A stretch of 37,215 bases of DNA, from positions 1-37,215 of the forward strand of contig UROX01000004.1 of the NCBI GenBank assembly GCA_900549685.1, read 5' to 3'. Source of the stretch: an uncultured Alistipes sp. Its GTDB lineage: Bacteria > Bacteroidota > Bacteroidia > Bacteroidales > Rikenellaceae. The position numbers were made by a program, and so were the translations under genes. This document shows positions 23,811 to 32,447 of this stretch, one piece after another. Below the pieces are notes generated by a model. That model was not told where the DNA came from and ran no database searches. It was given only the letters and a program-made list of their open reading frames with translations. Numbering within the stretch: the first letter of the stretch is position 1; the number at the start of each line of letters is the position of its first letter.

Positions 23811-24821
23811 ATGTATACGATCGAGGAAAACAAACCGCTGCTCGGACTCAACAGTTTCCGCATCGCGGCGACGGCACGCCGTTTCGTCGGATTTTCCGGC
23901 GGCGACGATCTGCTGGCCTTCTTCGCCGACCTGCCGGCTACGGAAAAATGGTACGTGTTGAGCGGTGGCAACAACGTGTTGCTTACGGGCGATTACGACG
24001 GGACGATCCTGCATCCCCTTTGCCGCGACATCGCGGTCGAACGGCGCGAGGACGATTCGGTGCTGGTCCGCGCGGGCGCGGGCGTGGAGTGGGACGATTT
24101 CGTTGCATGGGCCGTGGAGCACGGTTTGGGCGGCGTGGAAAACCTTTCGGCGATTCCCGGCTATGCCGGCGCGGCTCCCGTACAGAACATCGGAGCCTAC
24201 GGAGCCGAGGTCGGGGACGCCGTCGAGAGCGTCGAATGTTTCCTGACCGACGAGCGGCGTATCGTCTCGCTGTCCGCCGAAGCCTGCCGCTTCGGGTATC
24301 GCGACAGCATATTCAAGCACGAACTGCGAGGGCGGGCCGTGATTCTGTCGGTGCTCTTCCGCCTCTCGTCGCAACCTCGGTTCGCGCTGCGCTACGGCGA
24401 TGTGGCGACTCGGGTCTGGGAGCTGGGCGGAGAGTCGCTCGAAAACATCCGCCGGGCCGTGACCGACATCCGGCGGGAGAAGCTGCCCGATCCGGCCGTG
24501 CTGGGCAATGCGGGGAGCTTTTTCAAGAATCCGGTCGTCCCGCACGCTTTGGCCGCGCGTTTGTCGGAAGAGTATCCCGACATGCCGAGTTACGAGGCCG
24601 GCGAGGGTTGCCGTAAGCTGGCGGCCGGGTGGCTCATCGACCGTTGCGGCTGGAAGGGCCGCCGGGTAGGACCGGTGGGCGTACACGAGAAACAGGCGCT
24701 CGTACTGGTCAATTACGGCGGTGCCTCCGGGGCCGACGTACTGGCGCTGGCCGACAGCGTCCGCTCCGCGGTGCGGCAGCGTTTCGGCGTGTCGATCGAC
24801 ATGGAAGTGAATCTGTTGTGA
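23811..24821 (+). CDS. murB: UDP-N-acetylenolpyruvoylglucosamine reductase
   Basis: MurB reduces UDP-GlcNAc-enolpyruvate to UDP-MurNAc with NADPH and FAD, early in peptidoglycan synthesis. The 336-residue protein shows the NSFRI start (14-18), the FAD-binding SGGNNVL (51-57), the GVENLSAIPGYAGAAPVQNIGAYG stretch (centred on about 115), RDSIFK (about 164-169), and GNAGSFFKNP with the catalytic Ser. The C-terminal EVN ends with the conserved Glu (about 332). It is type I MurB by its long C-terminal domain. I start at ATG 23811; a TTG seven codons earlier lies inside the promoter. tilS follows 11 nt later and probably shares the transcript. Confidence 0.97.
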   Translation: MYTIEENKPLLGLNSFRIAATARRFVGFSGGDDLLAFFADLPATEKWYVLSGGNNVLLTGDYDGTILHPLCRDIAVERREDDSVLVRAGAGVEWDDFVAWAVEHGLGGVENLSAIPGYAGAAPVQNIGAYGAEVGDAVESVECFLTDERRIVSLSAEACRFGYRDSIFKHELRGRAVILSVLFRLSSQPRFALRYGDVATRVWELGGESLENIRRAVTDIRREKLPDPAVLGNAGSFFKNPVVPHALAARLSEEYPDMPSYEAGEGCRKLAAGWLIDRCGWKGRRVGPVGVHEKQALVLVNYGGASGADVLALADSVRSAVRQRFGVSIDMEVNLL

Positions 24822-24832
24822 TAAGGTAAGAT

Positions 24833-26179
24833 ATGTTGCAGGATAAATTTCGGGAATATGTCCGGGCCCATTCGCTTTGCACCTGCGACGACCGCATTCT
24901 GCTGGCTGTCAGCGGCGGCGTTGATTCGATGGTGATGCTCTCGCTGTTCGTCCGGGGCGGGTACCGGGTGGCGGTGGCCCATTGCAATTTCCAGCTCCGC
25001 GGTGCCGAGGCCGACGAAGACGACGTGCTGGTCGAGAAGGAGGCCGCCCGGCTGGGCGTGCCGTTCCATGCGATTCGCTTCGACACGATGGCCGAAGTGG
25101 CCGCTACGGGCGAATCGGTCGAGATGGCCGCCCGTCGTCTGCGTTACGACTGGTTCGGCCGTCTCTGCGAGGAGCATGGCTACGACAAGATCGCCATCGC
25201 CCACCATGCCGACGATTCGGTCGAGACATTCTTCATCAACCTCATCCGCGGCACCGGGCTGCGAGGACTCACTGGCATCCATGTCGTGAACGGCCGGTTG
25301 ATCCGCCCCCTGCTGTTCTCGCAGCGCAAAGAGATCGTCGAATTCGCGCTGGCCAACAAGATACCTTATCGGGAGGATTCGACCAACGCCTCGACCAAAT
25401 ATCTGCGCAATAAGTTTCGGCTCGGCATTGTGCCCCGCATACGGGAGATATCGCCCCGTTTCACCGATACGATGGCCTCCAATGTCGAGAGGCTGACGGC
25501 CGCGCAGTGTTTCATCGACCGGGGTATCGAGATGATCCGCCGCAAGGCCGTGGTGCGCGATGGCGAGACGACGGTGATCGAGATGTCGCGCATCGACCCG
25601 CTGCTGCCGCTGCGGTTCGTGATTTTCGAGCTGCTGCGCGATTTCCATTTCAACGGCGAGGCGATCGACAGCCTGGGACGGGCCTATGCCGAGGGCAACG
25701 GGTCGGGCAAGCGTTTCTTCGCCAAAGACCACGTGGCCTATATCGACCGGGAGCGGATCATCGTCACGCCGATACCCGAGGACGAGCCGTGCGAGGCCGA
25801 AGTCGCGGCCGATACGGTCCGCCTGAGCTGCGGGGGCGGCGCGCTGATTTTCGAGCATATCGAGGCTGACGATATCGACGACCTGCGTCAGGGAGCGGAT
25901 GTCGCCCTGCTCGACGAGGACAAACTCGCCTATCCGCTCGTCGTGCGACGGTGGGGCGACGGAGACGATTTCTTTCCTTTCGGCATGAGCCATCGCCGCA
26001 AGGTGAGCGATTTTCTGATCGACGCCAAGGTGTCGCTGCCCGACAAACGGCGTCAGTTCGTCGTCACGAGCCGGGGCGACATCGTCTGGGTGGTCGGCCG
26101 CAGGATCGACGACCGCTACAAAGTCGATCCCTCGACACGCAACGTGCTGCGCATCGTCCGGAAGGCGGATGCGGAGTAA
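24833..26179 (+). CDS. tilS: tRNA(Ile)-lysidine synthetase
   Basis: TilS attaches lysine to C34 of the CAU-anticodon tRNA(Ile), letting it read AUA. The PP-loop motif SGGVDS is at 27-32, followed by HCNFQLRGAEADEDDVLV (about 50-67) and AHHADDSVETFFINLIRG (about 123-140). RPLL (near 161-164), the YREDSTN stretch and RNKFR are also typical. A C-terminal part (about 300-448) fits the long form of TilS with substrate-binding domains. The gene starts 11 nt after murB; a TAAGG sits at SD distance from the ATG. Confidence 0.96.
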   Translation: MLQDKFREYVRAHSLCTCDDRILLAVSGGVDSMVMLSLFVRGGYRVAVAHCNFQLRGAEADEDDVLVEKEAARLGVPFHAIRFDTMAEVAATGESVEMAARRLRYDWFGRLCEEHGYDKIAIAHHADDSVETFFINLIRGTGLRGLTGIHVVNGRLIRPLLFSQRKEIVEFALANKIPYREDSTNASTKYLRNKFRLGIVPRIREISPRFTDTMASNVERLTAAQCFIDRGIEMIRRKAVVRDGETTVIEMSRIDPLLPLRFVIFELLRDFHFNGEAIDSLGRAYAEGNGSGKRFFAKDHVAYIDRERIIVTPIPEDEPCEAEVAADTVRLSCGGGALIFEHIEADDIDDLRQGADVALLDEDKLAYPLVVRRWGDGDDFFPFGMSHRRKVSDFLIDAKVSLPDKRRQFVVTSRGDIVWVVGRRIDDRYKVDPSTRNVLRIVRKADAE

Positions 26180-26219
26180 CGGTTTTGCCGGGACGGGCTT
26201 CCTGAGGTCTGCAAGTCAT

Positions 26220-26250
26220 TTTGATACCTCGTTTTTTTTGTCTAAATTTG
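26220..26250 (+). promoter_or_regulatory. Transketolase promoter
   Basis: TTTG (26220-26223), 19 nt, TAAATTTG (26243-26250): perfect consensus. The transcript would have a leader of about 70 nt whose last 35 nt are A/T-rich without an SD, as seen ahead of highly expressed genes in Bacteroidota. Confidence 0.88.
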
Positions 26251-26325
26251 TTACCGCGTCCCGCGGAGGGAATACCTGCGTCCGGAAACGATTTTTCTTA
26301 AAAATACTAACTTATTGATAAACAA

Positions 26326-28356
26326 ATGAAAGACTTAACGACAAAAGCTGCGGACAACATCCGAATTCTCGCAGCGTCCATGGTTGAGAAAGCCAAGTCG
26401 GGCCATCCCGGCGGAGCGATGGGGGGAGCCGATTTCGTCAATGTGCTCTATTCCGAATTCCTGAAATACAACCCCGACGATCCGCACTATCCTTTCCGTG
26501 ACCGTTTCTTCCTCGACCCGGGACACATGTCGCCCATGCTCTATTCGGTGCTGTCGCTGGCCGGATATTTCAAAATGGATGAACTGGCCGCTTTCCGTCA
26601 GTGGGGCAGCCCCACGCCGGGACACCCCGAAGTGGACGTGGATCGCGGTATCGAAAATACGTCCGGCCCGCTGGGTCAGGGACATGCCATGGCTCTCGGC
26701 GCCGCGATCGCCGAACGCTTCATGGTGGCCAATTTCGGCGAATGGATGGCGCACAAGACCTATGCCTTCATTTCCGACGGCGGTATCCAGGAAGAAGTGT
26801 CGCAGGGCGTGGGCCGTATTGCCGGCCACCTCGGACTGAGCAACTTCATCATGTTCTACGACTCGAACAACATCCAGCTTTCGACCAAGGTGGAAGAGGT
26901 TTCGACCGAAGACATCGTCGCCAAATACGAAGCATGGGGCTGGAACGTCATCAGCATCGACGGTAACGATCCTGCCGAGATCCGTCAGGCTCTGAACCGC
27001 GCCATCGCCGAAACCGAAAAACCGACGCTCATCGTGGGCCACACGCTCATGGGCAAGGGGGCCGTAGGCAAGGAAGGCGAAGATTTCTCGAACAAAGTGT
27101 CCACGCACGGACAGCCCCTGTCGGCAGCCGGCGGCGACATCGCCAAGACGGTCGCTGCGCTGGGCGGCGATCCCGAAAATCCGTTCGTGATTTTCGACGA
27201 CGTACAGGAACTCTACGCCAAACGTCGCGAGGAACTGAAAAAATGGTACGCGCTGCGCCGCGAGGAAGAATCCATCTGGCGTGCGGCCAACAAGGAATTG
27301 GCCGACAAGCTCGACGCATTCCTCTCGGGCAAGGCTCCGGCGCTGGATTATTCGCAGGTGGCTTGCGGCGACAACGTGGCTACCCGTGCCGCTTCGGCCG
27401 CCGTGCTTTCGTTCCTGGCCGAAAATGTCCAGAACATGGTCGTTTCTTCGGCCGACCTGAGCAACTCGGACAAGACCGACGGTTTCCTGAAGAAAACCCA
27501 CGCCATGACCAAAGGCGACTTCACCGGACGCTTCCTGCAGCCGGGTGTGGCCGAGTTCACGATGGCTTGTATCATGAACGGTATGGCGCTCCACGGCGGC
27601 GTGATTCCCGCCTGCGGAACGTTCTTCGTCTTCTCCGATTATATGAAACCCGTTCTGCGTATCGCTGCGTTGCAGCGTCTGCCGGTCAAATTCGTCTGGA
27701 CGCACGACTCGTTCCGTGTGGGCGAAGACGGTCCTACGCACCAGCCCATCGAGCACGAAGCACAGCTCCGTCTGATGGAACAGCTGCGTAACCACCGCGG
27801 CGAACGCTCCGTAGTCGTTCTGCGTCCGGCCGACAGCTACGAAACTGTCGCTGCATGGAAAATCGCCATGGAAAGCGAACGTCCTGCCGCGCTGGTTCTC
27901 TCGCGCCAGAACATCAAGAACCTGCCTGCTGCCAGCGGCGACCGCCGTCAGGAAGCCATGCAGGCTGTCAAGGGTGCTTACATCGTGATGGACTGCGAAG
28001 GTACGCCCGACGTGATCCTGCTGGCCAGCGGTTCCGAAGTGGCTACGTTGGTGGACGGTGCCGAAAAACTCAAGGCCGACGGCCTGAAAGTGCGTGTCGT
28101 TTCGGTTCCTTCCGAAGGCCTGTTCCGCGATCAGAGCAAGGAATACCAGCAGAGCGTATTGCCCTGCGGCGTAGCCAAGTTCGGTCTGACGTCCGGTCTG
28201 CCCGTGACGCTGGCCGGTCTGGTCGGCTGCGACGGTGAAGTGGCCGGTGTCGATCACTTCGGTTATTCCGCTCCTGCCGGTGTGTTGGACAAGGAGTTCG
28301 GATTCTCCGGCGACAACGTTTACGCGAAAGTAAAAGCTATGCTCGCCAAAAAATAA
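26326..28356 (+). CDS. tkt: Transketolase
   Basis: Transketolase moves two-carbon units between sugar phosphates in the pentose phosphate pathway, using thiamine diphosphate. The 676-residue protein has SGHPGGAMGGAD (25-36), PGHMSPMLYS (65-74), TSGPLGQGHAMALGAA (112-127) and the ThDP/metal motif SDGGIQEE...NN (from 150, in place of GDGxxxEG). The pyrimidine domain with HDSFRVGEDGPTHQPIEH (about 463-480) and the C-terminal domain follow. Glutamate codons are mostly GAA, whereas neighbours prefer GAG, a sign of selection for high expression. It stands alone between its own promoter and a strong terminator. Confidence 0.97.
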   Translation: MKDLTTKAADNIRILAASMVEKAKSGHPGGAMGGADFVNVLYSEFLKYNPDDPHYPFRDRFFLDPGHMSPMLYSVLSLAGYFKMDELAAFRQWGSPTPGHPEVDVDRGIENTSGPLGQGHAMALGAAIAERFMVANFGEWMAHKTYAFISDGGIQEEVSQGVGRIAGHLGLSNFIMFYDSNNIQLSTKVEEVSTEDIVAKYEAWGWNVISIDGNDPAEIRQALNRAIAETEKPTLIVGHTLMGKGAVGKEGEDFSNKVSTHGQPLSAAGGDIAKTVAALGGDPENPFVIFDDVQELYAKRREELKKWYALRREEESIWRAANKELADKLDAFLSGKAPALDYSQVACGDNVATRAASAAVLSFLAENVQNMVVSSADLSNSDKTDGFLKKTHAMTKGDFTGRFLQPGVAEFTMACIMNGMALHGGVIPACGTFFVFSDYMKPVLRIAALQRLPVKFVWTHDSFRVGEDGPTHQPIEHEAQLRLMEQLRNHRGERSVVVLRPADSYETVAAWKIAMESERPAALVLSRQNIKNLPAASGDRRQEAMQAVKGAYIVMDCEGTPDVILLASGSEVATLVDGAEKLKADGLKVRVVSVPSEGLFRDQSKEYQQSVLPCGVAKFGLTSGLPVTLAGLVGCDGEVAGVDHFGYSAPAGVLDKEFGFSGDNVYAKVKAMLAKK

Positions 28357-28386
28357 GCGTCTCCCCGACGTATTATAAAAATGAAG

Positions 28387-28420
28387 GAGGGTGCCGAACG
28401 TTCGGCACCCTCTCTTTTTT
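28387..28420 (+). terminator. Rho-independent terminator of tkt
   Basis: A perfect 26-bp palindrome (28387-28412) folds into an 11-bp stem with a 4-nt loop and is followed by TCTTTTTT. It begins 31 nt after the tkt stop codon. Confidence 0.93.
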
Positions 28421-28496
28421 CGGCCAGACCGGCATCCGTTGTCCGGTACGGTTCCGAATGTCGCTTTCGTCTGCGGTCCGGGGGGATGGAAAACAT

Positions 28497-28524
28497 CATC
28501 GGCCCCGGAATGCCGGAGCCGATG
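28497..28524 (-). terminator. Possible terminator downstream of murF
   Basis: CATCGGC (28497-28503) pairs with GCCGATG (28518-28524); an inner CCGG/CCGG pairing extends the stem. On the minus strand it is followed by ATGATGTTTTCC. It lies about 97 nt after the murF stop, rather far, so support is moderate. The rest of the spacer 28421-28620 shows nothing else. Confidence 0.45.
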
Positions 28525-28620
28525 ACGGTATGGAAATGAGAATGAATGCTGCGTGTCGGATAGCCGGACTGCCGATCTTACAGGGCGGGGCCGGTTTGTC
28601 CGGGCGGATGATGCTGCGAA

Positions 28621-29901
28621 TCAGAGTTTTCCCTCCGCTTTTTCGAGACGGTTGCTGCGCGATCCTTTGACGAGGATCAGACGCTCCCGGATCGGGTGGC
28701 GGTCCAGATAGGCGCACAATGTATCGATGTCGGGGAACGTGGCGAACCGGTCCGCACCGGCTTTCGAGAAATTCGGCCCTACCAGATAGACCTCGTCGAT
28801 CCCGGATGCGAGGAGCCGTTCCACGACGGTCCGGTGTTCCGCCTCGGCATAGTCACCCAGTTCGCCCATGTCGCCCAGAATGACAGCCCGTTTGCGGGCG
28901 GACGGCTCGCGGACGAAGTTTTCCAGCGCAGCCCGCATGCTTGACGGATTGGCGTTGTAAGCGTCCAGAATCAGCGTGTTGAAGGCCGTTTCTTTTTTTT
29001 GCGACCGGTTATTGTCCGGTACGTAGCTTTCGATGGCCTCGGCGATGCGTCCGGCTTCGATGCCGAACCGTGTGCCGACAGCGATGGCCGCGGCCACGTT
29101 GGCGAGGTTGTACGCGCCCACCAGACGGGTCCGTACCGGTCGGCCTTGCCAGAGAGCTTCGAGAAATTCTCCGGTTCCCGTCGTCTCCAGCGAAGCCGTG
29201 GAGTAGGGAACCGTGCGGAGGTCCGGACGTGCTTCGACCATCCGCCGCAGTGCGTCGCTTTCCGACAGGTAAAAGGCTTCGCCTCCGTGCCCGCAGAGGT
29301 AGTCGAGCAATTCGCCTTTGCCGCGCATGACGCCCTCTTCGCCGCCGAATCCTTCCAGATGGGCTTTGCCGATGTTGGTGATGAGTCCGAAATCGGGCTG
29401 CGCGATTTCGCAGAGCCGGGCGATCTCGCCGCAGTGGCTGGCACCCATTTCGACGATGCCGAACTCGACCTCGTCATTCATGGCGAGAAGCGTCAGCGGG
29501 ACGCCGATATGGTTGTTGAGGTTGCCCTGCGTCATGGCCGTGCGGTATCTGCGGGCGAGCGTCCGTCCGACCAATTCCTTGGTCGTGGTCTTGCCGTTGC
29601 TGCCGGTGATGGCCAGAACGGGGATGCCGAGTTCGCGGCGGTGCCGGGCGGCCAGCTCCTGAAGCGCTGCGAGCGTGTCGGCGACCGTGACGTAGCGGTC
29701 GCGTGTCGCGGCAGGCGCTTCCTCCGCGATGCGGGGATCGTCCACGACGGCTGCGGCTGCCCCGGTTTCGAGCGCGGCGGCCGCGTAACGGTTTCCGTCG
29801 AAGTTTTCGCCGTGCAGGGCGAAGAACAGCGAGTCGGGAACGATTTTCCGGCTGTCCGTCGAAATGCGGGGGTATTTTTTGAAAAGTTCGTAAAGTTCCA
29901 T
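28621..29901 (-). CDS. murF: UDP-MurNAc-tripeptide--D-Ala-D-Ala ligase
   Basis: MurF adds D-Ala-D-Ala to UDP-MurNAc-tripeptide using ATP, the last cytoplasmic step of the peptidoglycan precursor. The 426-residue protein shows the N-terminal DSRKI and LFFALHGENFDGNRYA segments, the ATP loop GSNGKTTTK (100-108), the GNLNNHIGVPLTLL stretch (about 124-137), GIVEMGASHCGEI with the metal-binding Glu, TNIGKAHLEGFG, and the C-terminal DAYNANPSSMRAAL and ILGDMGELG motifs. It lies 220 nt downstream of manC on the same strand. A hairpin sits right before its start. Confidence 0.97.
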   Translation of the reverse strand: MELYELFKKYPRISTDSRKIVPDSLFFALHGENFDGNRYAAAALETGAAAAVVDDPRIAEEAPAATRDRYVTVADTLAALQELAARHRRELGIPVLAITGSNGKTTTKELVGRTLARRYRTAMTQGNLNNHIGVPLTLLAMNDEVEFGIVEMGASHCGEIARLCEIAQPDFGLITNIGKAHLEGFGGEEGVMRGKGELLDYLCGHGGEAFYLSESDALRRMVEARPDLRTVPYSTASLETTGTGEFLEALWQGRPVRTRLVGAYNLANVAAAIAVGTRFGIEAGRIAEAIESYVPDNNRSQKKETAFNTLILDAYNANPSSMRAALENFVREPSARKRAVILGDMGELGDYAEAEHRTVVERLLASGIDEVYLVGPNFSKAGADRFATFPDIDTLCAYLDRHPIRERLILVKGSRSNRLEKAEGKL

Positions 29902-29919
29902 AACGGTTCGGTTGTGCTC

Positions 29920-29943
29920 TCTCCCCGGAAAATTTCCGGGAGA
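29920..29943 (-). other. Hairpin just upstream of murF
   Basis: TCTCCCCGG (29920-29928) and CCGGGAGA (29936-29943) pair with one bulge; the AAAATTT loop can pair further. It lies 18 nt before the murF ATG, in the 220-nt spacer after manC. It may end the manC transcript, although no U-tract follows, or affect murF translation. The remainder of the spacer (29944-30121) has no gene or promoter box I can name. Confidence 0.4.
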
Positions 29944-30121
29944 TTCAGAGGACGGCGATCCTGTCGTTTCTTTTTTGCCGATGGCGTTTCCCGTTCCGCT
30001 CCGTTCCCTGTCGCCCGACCCGCGGGTTCAGTCAAGGACGCATACGGGACTCCTTTTCGGGACGGCCGTTTCTCTCCGTGCGGGAATTCGTGCCGGGTGA
30101 CAGGCTCGCTGCGGTCGGAGA

Positions 30122-31207
30122 TTATATGAATTCGTCGCCGGTCTTGAATTTGGCGTCGTCGATGAATTTCTTGATGTTCTGTTCGTTGGCTTTCGGGCAG
30201 ATCATCAGTACGTTGCCGCTGTCCACGACGATGTAGTCCTCGAGTCCCTCGATGACGGTCAGTTTGCCGGGTGCGGTCTTGACGATGCAGCCTTTCGTGT
30301 CGTAGAGCATGCACTCGGCGCTCTGTACGTTGCCCGCCTCGTCCTTGGGCGAGTGCATGTAGAGCGAGCCCCACGTCCCGACGTCGGACCATCCGAAGTC
30401 GCTGCAACGGACATAGACGTTCCGCGCCTTTTCCATCACGCCGAAGTCGATCGAGATGTTGCGGCACTCGGGGTAGATCCGGTCGATGTGGGCGCTTTCG
30501 TCGGGCTGTCCGTAATGCGGCGCGATCGAGGCGAACATCTGCTGGAGATTGGGCAGAAACTCGTCCAGACAACGCAGGATCGTGTCTGTCTTCCAGATGA
30601 AGATTCCCGAGTTCCAGAAAAACTCCCCGCTTTCGACGAACACCTTGGCCAGTTCGAGGTTCGGTTTCTCGGTGAAGGTCTTGACCTTGTACATCGCAGG
30701 GTTGGCCTGCTGCGAGAGGTTGTCGATCTGGATGTAGCCGTATCCCGTGTCGGGACGGTTCGGCCGGATGCCGATGGTCATGATGGCGTCCTCGCGCTCG
30801 ACGAAGTCGGCTCCCTCGCCGATCACGCGGCGGAACTCCTCTTCGTCGAGAATCAGGTGGTCCGACGGCGTGACGATCATCGTCGCTCCGGGCGCCGTGA
30901 CCTTCAGCCTCCATGCCGCGTAGGCGATGCAGGGCGCCGTGTTGCGGCCCACCGGTTCGCAGAGTACCTGCTCGGGAGCGATTTCCGGAATGTGTTCCAG
31001 CACGAGGTCCCGGTAACAGCCGTTGGTTACGACCAGAAAGTTCTCGAGCGGTATCGCGGCGGCGAAACGTTCGTATGTGTGGCGGATGAAACTTTTTCCT
31101 GTTCCCAGGATGTCGAGGAACTGTTTGGGCATCGTCCGGCGGCTGATGGGCCAGAAACGGCTGCCGATTCCGCCGGCCATGATGACGCAATATCTGTTTT
31201 CGTTCAT
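30122..31207 (-). CDS. manC: Mannose-1-phosphate guanylyltransferase
   Basis: This enzyme makes GDP-mannose from mannose-1-phosphate and GTP, for capsule, O-antigen and protein glycan synthesis. The 361-residue protein has the nucleotide loop GGIGSRFWPISRRTMPKQF (12-30), the EPVGRNTAPCIAYAA motif (about 84-98), PSDHLI with the metal Asp, the GYGYIQ segment, the FTEKPNLELAKVFVESGEFFWNSGIFIWKT region (starting about 174) and FGVMEKA. It ends after the pyrophosphorylase domain; there is no C-terminal cupin isomerase domain as in bifunctional ManC. Its promoter is divergent from pssA. Confidence 0.95.
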   Translation of the reverse strand: MNENRYCVIMAGGIGSRFWPISRRTMPKQFLDILGTGKSFIRHTYERFAAAIPLENFLVVTNGCYRDLVLEHIPEIAPEQVLCEPVGRNTAPCIAYAAWRLKVTAPGATMIVTPSDHLILDEEEFRRVIGEGADFVEREDAIMTIGIRPNRPDTGYGYIQIDNLSQQANPAMYKVKTFTEKPNLELAKVFVESGEFFWNSGIFIWKTDTILRCLDEFLPNLQQMFASIAPHYGQPDESAHIDRIYPECRNISIDFGVMEKARNVYVRCSDFGWSDVGTWGSLYMHSPKDEAGNVQSAECMLYDTKGCIVKTAPGKLTVIEGLEDYIVVDSGNVLMICPKANEQNIKKFIDDAKFKTGDEFI

Positions 31208-31231
31208 AGGTCGAATGTATGTTTATACTTA

Positions 31232-31263
31232 CAATATTAGATCATTTTTCCGGGATAACCAAA
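31232..31263 (-). promoter_or_regulatory. Probable manC promoter
   Basis: On the minus strand: TTTG (31260-31263), 20 nt, TAATATTG (31232-31239). The -7 box has one mismatch to TAnnTTTG. It lies 24 nt before the manC ATG. Confidence 0.6.
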
Positions 31264-31478
31264 CGGACCGTCCGTTTCTCCCCGGCTTCTGCCGTGCTGT
31301 GAGGGTAGGGCTTCGGATCGTCCCGGTCCGTGGTCCGGTGCGCCGGCGTCCGTCCGCACGATTATCCCCCTTCCGTGCGAGCCTGTGCCCGACGGCGACG
31401 GTCCGAAGATGCGTCCGTGACCGTAGAAGTCCGGATCGGAAAAACGCGTGTCGGGAAGTCGTTCCGTCTGTATGCCGA

Positions 31479-31509
31479 TTGTCTTTTGGAAATATAATAT
31501 TTATCTTCG
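31479..31509 (+). promoter_or_regulatory. Possible pssA promoter
   Basis: TATCTTCG (31502-31509, one mismatch) lies in an AT-rich pocket, with TTG at 31479-31481 20 nt upstream. It would give a leader of about 150 nt before the pssA ATG at 31667. The manC-pssA spacer (31208-31666) shows no gene; short hairpins are visible in this leader. Confidence 0.4.
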
Positions 31510-31666
31510 CACGGCGAGGCGTTTGTCGTGCGCGGTCGGTCGAACGGTACGTGATAGCGAATGCTTCCGTCGGAATGTCCCGTTCCCGAACGGTCGGGGC
31601 AAGGACGGCTGTCGTTTCCTCGGGGAAAAGATCGAAGGTGCCCGGAAAAGAAAAGTTTGCAGAACC

Positions 31667-32359
31667 ATGAAAATAAAATTGTTTACCGTACCCAATATTC
31701 TTACATTGTGCAACTTGCTGTCGGGTTGCGTCGCTGCGGTTATCGCCCTCACCGGAGGCGATCTGCGGTGGGCTTTCGCGTGTGTCGTGCTGGCCGCGCT
31801 GTTCGATTTCTTCGACGGATTCGCCGCCCGTCTGTTGCGATGCTCTTCGCCCATCGGCAAGGAGCTCGATTCGCTGGCCGATATGGTGAGTTTCGGTTTC
31901 GCCCCTGCGGCCGTACTGTTCGCCGTTTATGCGCTTTGCGGCGGCGCCGACACGCCGTGGCGGTTCGTCGTCTTCGTACTGGTTGCGTTTTCGGCGCTCA
32001 GACTGGCCAAGTTCAATATCGACGAGAACCAGACCAAAGAGTTCATCGGCCTGCCGACCCCGGCTTGTGCGCTCTTTTTCACCTCCTGCGGCTATCTGGT
32101 CCAGGAAGGACGGCTCGCCGCGGCTCCGGGCGCGATCCTTGCCGTGACGTTGCTGTTCTCTTTCCTGCTGGTATGCAACGTGCCGATGTTCGCTCTCAAG
32201 TTCTCGCACTACCGTTTCGCGGGCAACGAACTCCGCTACCTTTTTGTGGCGGCGTCTCTCGTCGCGCTGGCCGTGTGGGGCGTCGCGGCCGTGCCTTTCG
32301 TCTTCGTCGCCTATATCGCGGTTTCGGTCATGCGACATGTCGCCTTTCGCCGCAAGTGA
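31667..32359 (+). CDS. pssA: CDP-diacylglycerol--serine O-phosphatidyltransferase
   Basis: PssA makes phosphatidylserine from CDP-diacylglycerol and serine, the precursor of phosphatidylethanolamine. The 230-residue inner-membrane protein shows the full CDP-alcohol phosphotransferase signature DGxxARx8GxxxDxxxD (Asp50-Gly51, Ala54-Arg55, Gly64, Asp68, Asp72), with several hydrophobic helices after it. It starts with the family's KLFTVPNILTLCNLLSGC pattern, which fixes the ATG at 31667; a longer in-frame opening upstream is not protein-like. The psd decarboxylase partner is not in the window. Confidence 0.94.
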   Translation: MKIKLFTVPNILTLCNLLSGCVAAVIALTGGDLRWAFACVVLAALFDFFDGFAARLLRCSSPIGKELDSLADMVSFGFAPAAVLFAVYALCGGADTPWRFVVFVLVAFSALRLAKFNIDENQTKEFIGLPTPACALFFTSCGYLVQEGRLAAAPGAILAVTLLFSFLLVCNVPMFALKFSHYRFAGNELRYLFVAASLVALAVWGVAAVPFVFVAYIAVSVMRHVAFRRK

Positions 32360-32389
32360 CCGCTCTGTCTGCGTGCTCCGGCGGAACGT

Positions 32390-32419
32390 GTTGCAAGTGT
32401 AATATTTTTACTACCTTTG
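32390..32419 (+). promoter_or_regulatory. Porin gene promoter
   Basis: GTTG (32390-32393), 18 nt, TACCTTTG (32412-32419). The -7 box is a full match; the -33 box has one mismatch and slightly short spacing. The ATG at 32448 follows after about 28 nt. Confidence 0.65.
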
Positions 32420-32447
32420 CCGTTACTTTTTGAAATCGCCGTAGTTG

